From Larix kaempferi (lineage: Eukaryota > Streptophyta > Pinopsida > Pinales > Pinaceae), in assembly GCA_027924585.1 (NCBI GenBank), contig BSBM01000125.1, positions 1,493,001-1,557,000 of the forward strand: a stretch of DNA of 64,000 nucleotides. Reading direction: 5' to 3'. The translations under genes and the position numbers were made by a program. A model generated the notes under the pieces. It searched no databases and had not been told where the DNA came from. It saw only the letters and a list, made by a program, of their open reading frames with translations. The first letter of the stretch is position 1; each line of letters starts with the position of its first letter. Of this stretch, positions 32,980-44,638 are shown piece by piece.

Positions 32980-33502
32980 TGTTGGCGTTATATATGGCAT
33001 TATTCTAAGTTTTGTAGAAATCATGCACATTATCTTAAAGAAGCACTTTGCGCAATATAGTTATTAGTTTGTTATTATAAGCAATTAGATTAGTTAAAAG
33101 ACAGTTGCAAAGAGGAATAACTGTCTCAAGTTTTGTACAAGAAGGTCAGATGTGGGACTGTGTTGGGTTGATGTTAATCCTTAGTTTGAAAATGTGATAG
33201 AGATTTATGATGTAAATCTTGATGAATTATGAATGAAAGAATGAGCCGATTATTCTTCTAGTTATTTGTGTTTAATGGAATACTGCACATGAATCTGGGG
33301 ATATATGTTTGAATATGTAAATTGTTGAATGTTGAATGGTTATATGGAATCTATGCAATTTCATCTCCAAAGTTCAGTCTTTGCAATCCCTGTGAGCATT
33401 TCGGGTAATATTGTATCCTTTTAGGATGCTAAAAATGATTATGCTCATAGGGTTATTATTGGTAATCTAGTTTAGAACCCTGGGTCTAAATTTGAACCAA
33501 CA
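32980..33502 (+). repeat. 3' LTR, 523 bp
   Basis: Starts TGTTGGCGTTATATATGG and ends TTTGAACCAACA, a perfect TGTTGG/CCAACA inverted end pair. It follows a G-rich PPT. No second copy is seen upstream in the window, so the 5' LTR is lost. Confidence 0.7.
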
Positions 33503-35400
33503 CTATGAAATTTTTAGGGATATGAGGAGACATGTACAAAAGTATGTTAAGTAAAATTTTCGGACTTTGGTTCACTATATACTTGCTAAGATATGCTTGG
33601 TGGAATTTAGGGTTTTTGAATGGTCCTGAAATCAGTTTTAAACAAGTCAGCTTGGCATCTTCTCTATAAATTCTTTTCCCTGACTTTTCAGACCATGAAA
33701 TTTTCAAGGATCTAAGGATATATACCAAAGTACCTCAAGTAAAAATTTTAGAATCATATTTGCAAAATTGGATATGTGGCATGCTGTACAAGTTCGTTCT
33801 TAGGAAGAAGCCAAAAATAATAAGCTTTGGGAAAACTACCACAAATTTCATTTGGAAATTCAAATTTTGGTTAGACTCGGTAAAGACAAAAGTAGAAAGC
33901 ATAATTAGAAAAGGTAATGTGAATGTTATCATATTTTGAAGAAGTTATATGTACTAAAGAAGAAATTATAACTTGAAGGTTCGTGCCGCTCAAACAAAGA
34001 GATTGGTGTCTCTTGCGAAGTTGGTTCTTAATGATGAGGGTTGGTATCTCTTATGAATATAATATATGTAAAACAATAAAATAAATAATAATATAATCAT
34101 AATAATATTAATACTTAAATATTAATTATTATACTATTGAAAAGGAGCCTCCTCCATAAGGACATGACTTTATGTGAAATGTCACTATCAAAGCCTTTAT
34201 ATACGGGCCCATTATAAACATTCATATCAATAATTCATTATTATATATTATATAAACATTTATAAATTGTCTTTGTACAATTATATATTTAATATTTCCA
34301 TCTTCTACATTACCATCATAACATTGATCTTTTGTACAATTATCTTACTAATTATCAAATTTCTAACCATAAAATGTTTAGCGATATTCTTTAAAAAATA
34401 TTCAAAATTATAAGGATTTTATATAGTTTTTGGACAATTTTGGTGATTTTTAGAGTAAATAAATTTAATCCTATTGAATTTGGGTGAAGGGTTGGTTCAA
34501 GCTAATGAGGGTCTCTTTTGATGCATTAGATGCAATAGAAAACTGAAAAAAATAGGCATCCCTCAACTTACATGGATATTTTGAGATACATACACAATGA
34601 ATCTTTCTTTGAGTAAAAATATGAAATGTAGGAAATTGAATCAGGTTTCCAAATATATAAATTTTATCTATTGAAAATGTTCAGAACTATCTTAATTTTG
34701 ATATTTTCTAACATGTACTTTTTATTCTTTTGGTAAATGATAAGGTATATGTGTTTGTGGGTGCAACGTTTGAGTGCCTAAATGATGGAGTCAACCTACA
34801 AAAACTAGTAGACATATAAAGAACAATAGTACTAGTGCACCACTATTTTTCCAAAATAAATTTAATAACTTGTGTATTTTTTAAATTATCTAAGTGATCA
34901 AGCCTCGAAAACAATACGCTAAGCGTGGGTGCAGCTTTTGAAGGTCTTAATGCAATGATCATGACCTGGTTTTTAAAAAAATGCTTGAGAAACAAAAAAA
35001 TTATGGAAAAAACACTAACAATATGTTTTTTGAGTTAAGGAGTAATGACACAAGAAATATATATATATATATTACATTTTGGAATCTGCAGAAAAAATGT
35101 TATACGGGTCTAAAATTTCATAAAAAATGATTGTGCGTAACATATTGTAATGAGGGGTAAAATACAAACATATTGAGAAAAATGGTGAGATGCCTAATTA
35201 GTTATGGTTTACCATATTCCATACCATAGGTTTGGTTGAACCAAATCTAAGTCTAAAGCAAACACATAGGAAGAGTAAAGAAACCTGGATAAGAGACAAG
35301 GCTTGGTCTTAGTGCTAAGAAATGCGAGCACGTTTCTTTTAAAATCATTTTTTCCCATCTATCTAGGTGCCATGAAAACCAAAACATGTGCATGTTTTGG
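33503..35400. repeat. AT-rich DNA with a 190-bp tandem duplication and a MITE fragment
   Basis: Blocks starting near 33506 (ATGAAATTTTTAGGGATATG) and 33695 (CATGAAATTTTCAAGGATCT) are diverged copies about 188 bp apart. Bases 34369-34460 match the middle of the MITE at 56511-56808 in reverse orientation (ATAAGGATTTTATATAGTTT, TTTGGTGATTTTTAGAG). Otherwise no gene. Confidence 0.5.
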
Positions 35401-35409
35401 TAAAAATCA

Positions 35410-35956
35410 AATTTACCTTAGGGGTAAGGGGGGAGAGAAATATATAGAGATCAAGGTTGGGGGGGTAGGGGTAGGGGTTTAGGGAGGATTAGGGTAGTTA
35501 GAGGGAAGAAGGTATATAGGGTTGTGGTAGAGAGAGAGATGGGGGTGAGGTAAGTGGTAGGGGGAGGGCGATTAGGAGAGACATAGAGTGAGAGAGGTAG
35601 GGGTAGGGGGACTAGGAGAGATAGAGAGAGAGGGGTAGGGTTAGGGGAAGTAGGAGAGATAAAGAGAGGGGAAGAGGGTGTGCTAACGGGTAGGGAGAGT
35701 AGGAGGGGGGTTAGGGAGAGTGAGGGCGAGTTAGGGGTAATGAGAGAGAGAGAGATAGTGATAGTTTGTTAGGGGGGAGAGAGAGAGGGGTGGGGGTAAG
35801 GTGTAGATGGAGGGGTAAGGGAGAGAAAGAGTGAGGGATGGGGTTAGTAAGGGTTATGAGGAAGAGGGAGAGAGATATAGATATGAGGAGGGGGATTAAA
35901 TCTAGGGGGAGGAGTAAGGGGGGTGCCAGAGTGAGAGAGGGGGTTAGTAAGAGTTG

Positions 35957-36002
<46 letters not shown>

Positions 36003-36022
36003 AGTAGTAAAGGGGGGAGGGT

Positions 36023-36064
<42 letters not shown>

Positions 36065-36300
36065 TAGGGGGTTATGAGTAGGGAGAGTAGGAGGGGGGTT
36101 AGGGAGAGAGAGTGGGGGGTTAGGGGTAGTGATAACGTGAGAGAGAGAAGGAAGTTTTAGGGGATTGGGGGAGAGAGAGAGGGGGGGTTAGGTGTAGTTG
36201 GAGGAGAAGTGGGGAGAGAAAGAGGAACATAAGGGGTTAGTAAGGGTTAGGGGGAAGAGGCGAGAGCTAGAGATAGAGGAGGAGGATTGAGAGAGGGGGT

Positions 36301-36341
<41 letters not shown>

Positions 36342-36776
36342 AGGAGGAGGAGGAGGGGGGGCTAGAGGTAGGGAGAGGAGTAGGGACGTGAGAGAGGGAC
36401 ATAGCAGGGGGTGTTAGGGGATTGGTGGAGATCTATATAGGGTTAGGAGTTATGGGTAGGTGGAGGCTTATGGAGAGAGAGAGAGAGAGAGCGAGGAGGA
36501 GAGGGGTGGGACTTGTATTGGTGATGATAACAAATGAGAACATTAAGAATATTTGGATGGATAGGTATATAGAATGAAGATCTTTCATGAAGAAAGCGAT
36601 TATGACTTGGTGATGATTTAACATGAAAAATATTTGGATGGATAGGTATATAGAATGTCACTAAATATTAGTAAGGGTTAGAGAGAGAGATAGAGATCAA
36701 GGTGGTTAGGGGTTTTGGTAGGAGTAGGGAAATTAGAGAGAAAGGGGGGTATAGGTGAGGAGTGTGGGTGTTGGGG

Positions 36777-36820
<44 letters not shown>

Positions 36821-37000
36821 GGGGGTGGTAAGGGGTTATAGGTAGAGGGAGAGGGGGATTTTAAGGGGTTAGAGGTAGAGGTAGAGGTAGAGGTAGAGGG
36901 GGGTGTTAGGAAATTGGGGTTACGTTGCATAATGGAGAAAGAGAGTGAGAGAAGGGGTTAGTAAGGGTTAGAGAGAGAGAGAGGAGTTAGTGGTAGGCAT

Positions 37001-37044
<44 letters not shown>

Positions 37045-37560
37045 TAATGGGTGGTGGTGTGTTAGGGGGTTGGGGGAGAGAGAGAGGGGTGGGGGTTAGG
37101 TATAGGTGGAAGAGTAGGGGAGTGAGAGAGGGTGGTAAGGGGTTATAGGTAGAGAGAGAGGGGGTAGTTAAAGGGTTAGAGGTAGATACATAGGGAGGTG
37201 TTAGGATATTGGGGGTAAGTGGAGAAGGGGAGAAAGAGAGTGAGAGAAGGGGTTAGTAAGGGTTAGGGAAAGGAGGGAAGGGGTGAGAGAGAGAGTAGGG
37301 AGGGGGGTGTTAGGGGCTTGGGGGAGAAGACAGAGGTAGATGGAGGGTGTGCGTTATTAGAGGTAGGGGGTGTTAGGGAGTTGGAGAGGGGGTGTTACGT
37401 GGTTGGGTAGGTGTTAGGGATTTGGAGAGGTGTGGGTGATTATGGGTAGGGGGTGTTAGGGAGTTGGAGAGGGAGTGTTAGGGGGTTAGGGAGGGGTAGT
37501 AGGGAGTTGGAGAGGGGGTGCTAAGGGGTTGGGGATGGGTTTTAAGGGGCCCAATTTAGG
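35410..37560 (+). repeat. 2.1-kb purine-rich block: (GA)n tracts and G-runs
   Basis: The plus strand is almost entirely purine apart from isolated T bases. (GA)n tracts occur at about 35957-35998, 36028-36059, 36301-36335, 36780-36816 and 37009-37042 (the last with a GT run). Between them are variants of GGGGTTAGGG, GGGGTAGGGG and GGGGTGTTAGG. At 35459-35484 four runs of three or more G with short loops satisfy a G-quadruplex rule. A non-repetitive patch near 36500-36660 has an 81-bp tandem duplication around ATTTGGATGGATAGGTATAT. The frames here are low-complexity translations. Confidence 0.9.
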
Positions 37561-37576
37561 GAATAAAATATGCTTT

Positions 37577-37786
37577 ACAAAATGCATACGTGTTTTTGTT
37601 CTCTAAAATGCATACGCATTTTGGTTCTCTAAAATGCGTATGCGTTTTAGAGAACAAAAATGTGTACACATTTTGTTCTCCTAACCTTCGTGGCATCCCA
37701 CTTGGCTGCCTCGGGCTTTCCCATTCCCATGTTTAATAAACGCGTACGCATTGTTGAATTATACAACAAGAACATGTTTTGCAAAA
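37577..37786. repeat. Cluster of short perfect or near-perfect palindromes
   Basis: AAAATGCATACGCATTTT-, AAAATGCGTATGCGTTTT- and AAAATGTGTACACATTTT-type units follow one another at about 26-bp spacing (37577-37675), each joined by TTCTCTAA or GAGAACAA. Further related words are AAACGCGTACGCATTG near 37738 and ATGTTTTGCAAAACAT near 37771-37786. Confidence 0.8.
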
Positions 37787-37849
37787 CATCCTTTGCATCT
37801 AAAAGGTCCCCCATCTTTGTGCGAGGACCCTGAATCATATTAGAAAAGA

Positions 37850-37932
37850 ATATGGCTAATATTTTTTTTGGAAAAAAATCTCCAAAATGATCTCATGGGC
37901 TAAATTTTGCCCCAAAAATTTTCCTTAGTTGA
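37850..37932 (-). mobile_element. End fragment of the hAT-type MITE
   Basis: Matches the reverse complement of about 56511-56595 (GCTAATATTTTTTTTGGAAA, then CATGGGCTAAATTTTGCCCC) but is diverged and lacks the other half. Confidence 0.6.
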
Positions 37933-40900
37933 AAAAGTAAAGAATTGTCTTATGCTCATTCAACCCGCCGCAGTATAAGTGTGTGCTCAACAAACTTGAA
38001 TAGAGAGCCTACTTAAATGAAAGGGGAAATCTGAATATGGGAACCATAGTAATCCTATGCTAATGTGGCTAGCTCATTTTTTGTAATAAATACCTCTTAC
38101 CTTTGGGGAACCAAGAAAGGGGTGGAGGAAAGACTCTTCCCTCTCACCCATTCACTTAATTCATTGATGCAAAAATCAATTTGGGAGAGGAGATCCTGGG
38201 AAAAATAGAATTCTTGAAGATGAAACACGTTTTTTGGAAGAAAACTTAGTGCTTTGGTTGTGAGTATAACCATGAAATGATAAATTGTATTTTGCTAATG
38301 TTTAAGTAATTTTTAGAGCATTTAATGACATGCCAACGGAAATAAGCCACAAAAACCAGTTTCACCATTTTTAAATGCAATCAAAGATTTCAGTTCATTA
38401 TTGCATGATATTAATGAAAAACTGTGAACTTGGAGGATTAGTCATTTTCTCTTAATGAACTTGATAAATGAATTAAATTGTATAAAATGAAAGTACATTA
38501 AAAAATGTACGAGATGACTACTTTTGTTTAAATTATACTTGACTTCAAAAAGACTTATGAATAAAGGTTAAAAATTAGAAAATCTATGTACATATGATAA
38601 CATAAATAAAAAAATATAATATATAGAGTCCTTATGTACATAGTTTACAATTTTGCAGAATGTAAAGAAAAAAAATGACATCATACTTGAAATGAAAAAT
38701 GGAGGAAGACATAGACATGCCAAAAGTCATATTTTATTAAAATATGGAGTTTGATCAGTCATTGAGTACAATAGACCCCTGCTGGTTTAACGCCTGAGAA
38801 AGGGATGTTTCCAAGACCCTACACAGTTCTCAACAACTCAGGTTCATCCTTGTGAAATTAAGACTACGAGGGTACTTCCTGCTCAGATTTTCATGCAGTA
38901 AATTACACACATGAAATTATCAGTAACAAAAATATGCAGTAAGCAACGAAAAACTTGCAGAAAAACAGAACGTACCTCCGACGAAAGAACACTCTGCCTT
39001 CACCCTAATGGATGGACCTAAACTGTAGCCTTACATGCAATCACCACTTGTTAGGCTCATGGACCACTGAGTATGAAGGGAAAAAATGCAATGCAAAAGC
39101 TAACAGTACCCGCCTCTTACTTTCGGTGCGATATGGATCGAGCTTTTAAAGGTTGTGGTAAGGTAGATGAAGTGTTTCAACAACTGCCGCGAGGGAAAGC
39201 CTAAGTTTTGGAAACTACTGGGATCTGGAAAGTTTCTGCATCGTTTGTTGTTTGCGTTTTTTGCATGCGTCGAGAATGAGGGTGAGCCGCACTTAGCGAC
39301 GCTCACTTTGAGACATATTACAAGCGTTTTCAAGAAAAGGGTTGGCTTGCTTAGTGGCTTAATGGAATTAAGCAACAACACACATCTCATGTATCTTCAT
39401 TTTATGAATCTAAGTGGGTGATGCCGATTTGTTCTTTCAAGTTCTGACAATAGTTAGCATCATATGGGGAGACAATGTCAATGCCAATCATTGAACTTTT
39501 GATGGAGCACGAAGACATACGCTTTAAAAGAGACTCCCAACGCTATCATTTGATAGATAGGACCCTCAATGTGTATTATTCTGGCTCATGTGATAACAGG
39601 GTTATCCCATGGCAACATTCACAATTACAACCAGTTCCGAGCTTATTTGTATATATTTTCTTGCAGCAATTAATGGTATCAGTTCTGAACAAAATACCTT
39701 GACTAATATATATACAACGTAGACCTTCTATTTGGCCCTATCTCGTCTTCATTGGGTGCCCACGATCGAAAATAGAACTTGTTCTTGTGCTGTGTCGTTC
39801 GTTTCCATATATCATAATCTTTTTAAATGAGCCTGCGGTCCCTCTATCACATTAAACATGTGCCCTTTGCTTCAATCTTTTCCTTAAGGAATTGTCCTCT
39901 ATAACCCTGCGTGCCTCGAATAGAAACTTGTCATATTGTACTCTTCCTCTGTTCTGTTCGAGATCTTTATGCAACTCCCATGCCAGTCTATGCACATGGT
40001 GATACGTCAAATTGAAGTGGACACCCATATTCGTTTGTAAAAGGAATACTTGTTCCAGCCCGATGACTGTCCGCTGTCGTTCTCCACTACTTGTTTTGAT
40101 AGGAATTGACTGGATATAATCGACCGCTTTCATGGATTGCGAGTGATTTAGATAATAAAGGTGGTTGATGAACACTCCTTATTGCACAGCTCGAGCTCGG
40201 AAAATCCCTTCATCATCAATCAAGGCGCTCATTTCTCCTCCTGATCAATCATGAGCTCGATGATGCGTTTTGGTGTGCTGGACCAACGCCCTCAATGCCT
40301 GGAGCATTATCCTTTACAGGGATGCCCTACCGCCCTGCGTGTGGTGAACGCGATTGTGTGTCAGGGGTTTACATCCTCGTCATTGGTGCTGGTGCTATTG
40401 TCTACTTCGTAAGCCAGGACAACACTCACCATCTTTTGTTCTGGGGTTGCGACAACGTATGTTTCATCGTTGTTGTCAGTGCCTGCTGAAACGCCCATTC
40501 CTGCAAAATTTGTTGCGTTTTGTTCTACCAGACCTTTATACGTTCGCCCTCTCTCCAGTGCAGGGCGCTACTTCTTTTAATTTGCTACCAATAGCTGTTA
40601 GGGTTTCATTTGCTATCAATGGCTCTCTGCCATCTCCGGTTATGCCCGTGGGCGTTATGATTTTTATCCGTTTCTTTGCAGAGGCTAGCGCATAATGCCA
40701 TCCAATGCATTTCATTGTCGTTCAGTCATTGGTTTCATTCCCTGGTTTCCTCGTTGTTTCGTTCTAGTTCCTTTCCATTGAGCTGCATTTTTACTTTATG
40801 TAACGTCTCCCTTTGCGTGTGCCCATGATGCTGTGTGAAGATGCGTTGATGGTGTGTGTTTCCTTCATGCCTCGGAATCCATTTTCGCTGTTGGGATGCA

Positions 40901-41150
40901 GGCTGTGGATCTGTTAGGGTTACATATTAAGGTTGCAGTCTGGCGCCCCGTTCACTCTGCGTGACTGTGCACTCAACGGCTCCTTGTGGGAATCTTTTAA
41001 TACCCAATGAGGAATGCGCAAATTCAAGATAGTTTGGCCCCTTTCAATAAACCCTTTCTTTGAGATTATTTCAATCCGTTCGATTTTGACTTATGCTTTG
41101 GCAAGTATTTAATTTGTTTCATCAGCTCTTGTAATTTCAAATACAAGGTG
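37933..41150. other. Unassigned block with higher GC content around 38.9-41.0 kb
   Basis: This is the least repeat-like part of the window and the richest in C and G. Open frames exist on both strands: plus 39167-39421 and 40354-40695, minus 39852-40175 (107 codons, MFINHLYYLNHSQSMKAVDY, then ELHKDLEQNRGRVQYDKFLF). None matches a family I know. A stretch near 39130 (KGCGKVDEVFQQLPRG) has a faint pentatricopeptide-repeat flavour but hits a stop. It could be a promoter or exon fragment of a host gene or an old element. I cannot decide. Confidence 0.3.
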
Positions 41151-44100
41151 TCACGTTAAATGGAACCTCTTCCTTTTTCATTGTAAATGGAGGGACTTTA
41201 AATTTTTTGAAGTTGTATATACAACATAATTTTATAAGGTTTAATGGTTAAGAACATGTGTTATTTTAGTGTAGGTCACAGGTTTAAAAGAGGAGGGGAT
41301 AATATTATTATAGTGGGAAAGGGGTTTGAAAATCATTTTTATTGTAATATAAAAGAGGATGAAAATAAAATATAGGGAAATAGGGATTTATGAAAAGAGG
41401 GGTAAAAAATCACGATAGTACTAAATATTATTAGAGTAATGAAATGTGGATGAGAAGTAAAGTGAGGTATTTTAATTTTTAACAAAAAGGGGGAAGGTTT
41501 GACGTTTTAATGAAATAGAGGATATTTGAGTTTTTAAATGCAAGGAGATAGCTAACGAGGTATTTTGCAACTTTTTGAGCTTAGACGTAACGATGATCAC
41601 GACAGACGTTTGCAATTTGAAAATTACTAGAGGATGTGGAATTGACAATTTTTTAGCTACCATGACGCAAAGTTCATGGTTTCCGAAACTTTAACATGAG
41701 GATACCCAGAGCAAGAAATGGAAAATCTCCACAACATGACACTGATAGGACTATGGCGACGCTGAGATACAACTTGGAGGATCTGCCAAAGTGGTCAAAC
41801 ATAAGTGAAAATGGAGAAATGAGGTATGGACATGACAAGCACATCGCTCTGGACATGATGGTATAGACGAAATGATTTTGTAAAAAAAATTAGTAGGTTC
41901 ACCTTTGGCATCATGCTCATGCCTCTTTGGAAGCATGTCAATGTTGAGCATCAACATATAGTGACTTGTGATTACATTGGTCAGATCGAAGAGAAAAAAG
42001 AGGAATGGCATGCCCAAGGGACTAAATTGTAGAGAAAGGACGAGTTCTTGTTTTCTATGGGGAAAGGGAGTGAGTGCCAAGAGTTTATCTAGCTGATAGA
42101 TCGAACGAATAACCATTAGTGACTTTCTTGGTTGGTTTCTAGGAAGATTTAGTGAAGATAAGAGGGGTTTGGGAAACCTTTACAATATTCTTAACGCTGG
42201 TGGTCTCATACCCCATCATAGGGGTGGCATTCTATAATGGAATAGTCCATCGTTGGGAGAAAATTAGTTCCCTTGTAGTTAGTTTCCTTGGAGCTTTATC
42301 TTTGAAAATGTAGGTGTACTTTTTCTACATTTTGTTTATGAATTTAATTTTTTTATAAGTATCAGTATAATGAATTCATTATCATGATATTGTAAATGAA
42401 TATTTCATGTGGATGATGTAAGATGAGTTTGGATAAAGTATGTGCAAAACATATATGGAAAAGTTATGGAATTTCTTGCATGAAGCTTATTTGATAAAAG
42501 GAATTTTGTGAAAAGAGGGTTGTACTATCCAATTATTATTGATAATGGGGTGATATGAATTTTATGAAACTCTACATTGAGTGGTTGGACAAGTCTCCTA
42601 GCTTATTGAGGAGAACAAAATTGGAACATTCTCCTGTAAATGAACCTTCCTTCCTAAATACATTTCCCTAATTTTTTACAATTTGAACTTTTCAAGGCTC
42701 TTTTGCATGATTAGAATGGATTCCTAGACGAATAGACCTTACCTTATTTAACCCCAAACAATGGTTTTGAATGGAGCAATCTCTGTAGCAACATTTATTT
42801 TTAATGTTTTGAGAAGTTTAGGAGTGTGCAGACATCTCTTTAAATACTTATATTTTTTCTCAAAATATATGAAGTGGGTATGCTTCAGTATAGAGGATCT
42901 ATATACATATGTGGAAATTATCACAAAAAATATGAAATACCAAGTTCCTAGTTTGAGAGATATGAATTGTTTAACAAAGCTTGCCCCCCCTTTTTTCTGA
43001 GTATTATGCGGTATGGTGAAGACTCTTCTTTATGAAAATATAAATTTTTTCATGCCTTAGATTTGCAAAACATGCAAGCAACCTTTATTATCATCACTTT
43101 TCCTTATAATAGTCATAAGAAAGTCCTATAGTTTATTCTTGAGTTGTTTTTGATGATTTTGGGGGCTTAAAAGAGATGGAAAGAAGGGTAAAAAACGTAA
43201 TAAGCCTATGGAATTGTGTGATGCACCTATGAAATTAATTTAATTTTTCATATTATTGTTTTTAATAAAATATGTTTAATATAGATTACTTCACCGACCT
43301 CTTTAAAAATTTGGTTACTTAAATACCCCGTACCTTCACAATTTTGGGTGTTGTGCATGAATGAGAGTTTGGATTAGTTCAGATATGTCCCATAGTGTTA
43401 TATGGGATGCATATATCTACTTAAGATTTAATTATAACATGTGTTTCAATTACAATTGAAATCCTTGAAGTGAGAAAGGGCTCAATCCCATCTACCCCGC
43501 CCGTACCCCACTAAACATATGAGAATATAGTGCATGAGTTAAGGTGTAATTGTCATGGATGGTTTCAATGAGTGCTTATAAATAGTCATGAATGTGAAAA
43601 TATTCATTAGGTTCCTTTAAGGTTCTTGAGATGCCTATAAATAGTCATGAATGTGAAAATAATGAAGCAAGTGAACTGTAGCTGAAAGAATAATTTCTAA
43701 ATGATGCCATAACCTCCATAAACATTGATTAACTCTTGTAAGAAATGAATTAATTTTTTCATGCATGAGGTTAGGATCATTGACCTTAAAAAATCTAACT
43801 CTATCCTCACAAGGGTAAAAGAAAGCATACTTTTGAAATATGTAATGCGACTGTCAAGATGAGATATTGATATTCCCGAGGCAAAGTTAGATTGTGGCTT
43901 GATTTATTATTCATTGTTGAAGGTATAATTCCAATTATGCTTAATTGACATAATCATGAAAATGTGTGATGAGGTGCACTATCACTCCCTAGATTTTCCT
44001 TGCATGAAAAACTTGAATCTATGTTGTATTGCATAAAAGAAAATTTATCTACACTTATAATGAAAATATTTCAAGATTGTATTGAGTTAGGCTAGATAAT

Positions 44101-44339
44101 TTTTTATCTATACTTTACCCACACTTTACCTTCAAACATTGAAATCTTGTTTAATGTTGATTAGTATGATTCCAAAAACTATCATAGTAATTAAGATGAA
44201 GGGTTTCTTTTGAAATGGTATTACATAATTGAAATTTTCTTTACATGATTCCAATGACATAAATGAATTATTAGATGAGAAAAACCTACTTTTGTTTATT
44301 GGTACGAAGTACGTGACAATAAACCCATCCCAATATCCA
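41151..44339. other. AT-rich DNA, no supported gene
   Basis: Frames at 41674-42116 and 42761-43000 lack family features and have unlikely composition. A short direct repeat (ATAAATAGTCATGAATGTGAAAAT) occurs twice at about 43577 and 43636. Confidence 0.35.
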
Positions 44340-44638
44340 TAGACTAACAAGCAATAAAATAGTCTTGAGCATGTCTATCACAAGCTTCAATCCACTCCAA
44401 ACACTATCATATGTAAGGACAAATCAAGCACCTATGATGGGTCCTCTTGGGTATCAAACCTACAAAAATATAAACCAAATACTAGACATTAACAAATAAT
44501 ATCCTCCATCTATTGTAGCTAAAAAAAACTGGCTTCTACTAGAACAAATTAACCATCTATCACAAGTCCTCATGAGCATCTCACTTACTAAAAATAAATC
44601 CATGCCATCCATAAATGAAGTAGAACAAACTAGTAACC
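44340..44638. repeat. Degenerate tandem repeat (110-140 bp unit), left part
   Basis: Units begin with forms of CAAATYAACCACCTATCACA followed by AGTCCTC.TGGGCAT and AAAATAAATCCATRCCA. Two units lie here, and related units resume on the far side of the 44639-49013 insertion. Confidence 0.5.

Noticed and set aside
35838-36077. 79-codon frame rich in Arg-Glu
   Set aside because: It is translation of (GA)n repeats, with no coding character.
35459-37560. Interstitial telomere array
   Set aside because: Plant telomeres are regular TTTAGGG units. Here the G-runs are irregular and mixed with GA tracts.
39130-39250. Pentatricopeptide repeat gene fragment
   Set aside because: Only one weak match (KGCGKVDEVFQQLPRG) followed by a stop; too little to claim.
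41674-42116. Overlapping minus-strand frames of 60 and 121 codons
   Set aside because: No family motif, and both occur as overlapping frames in AT-rich DNA; probably chance.
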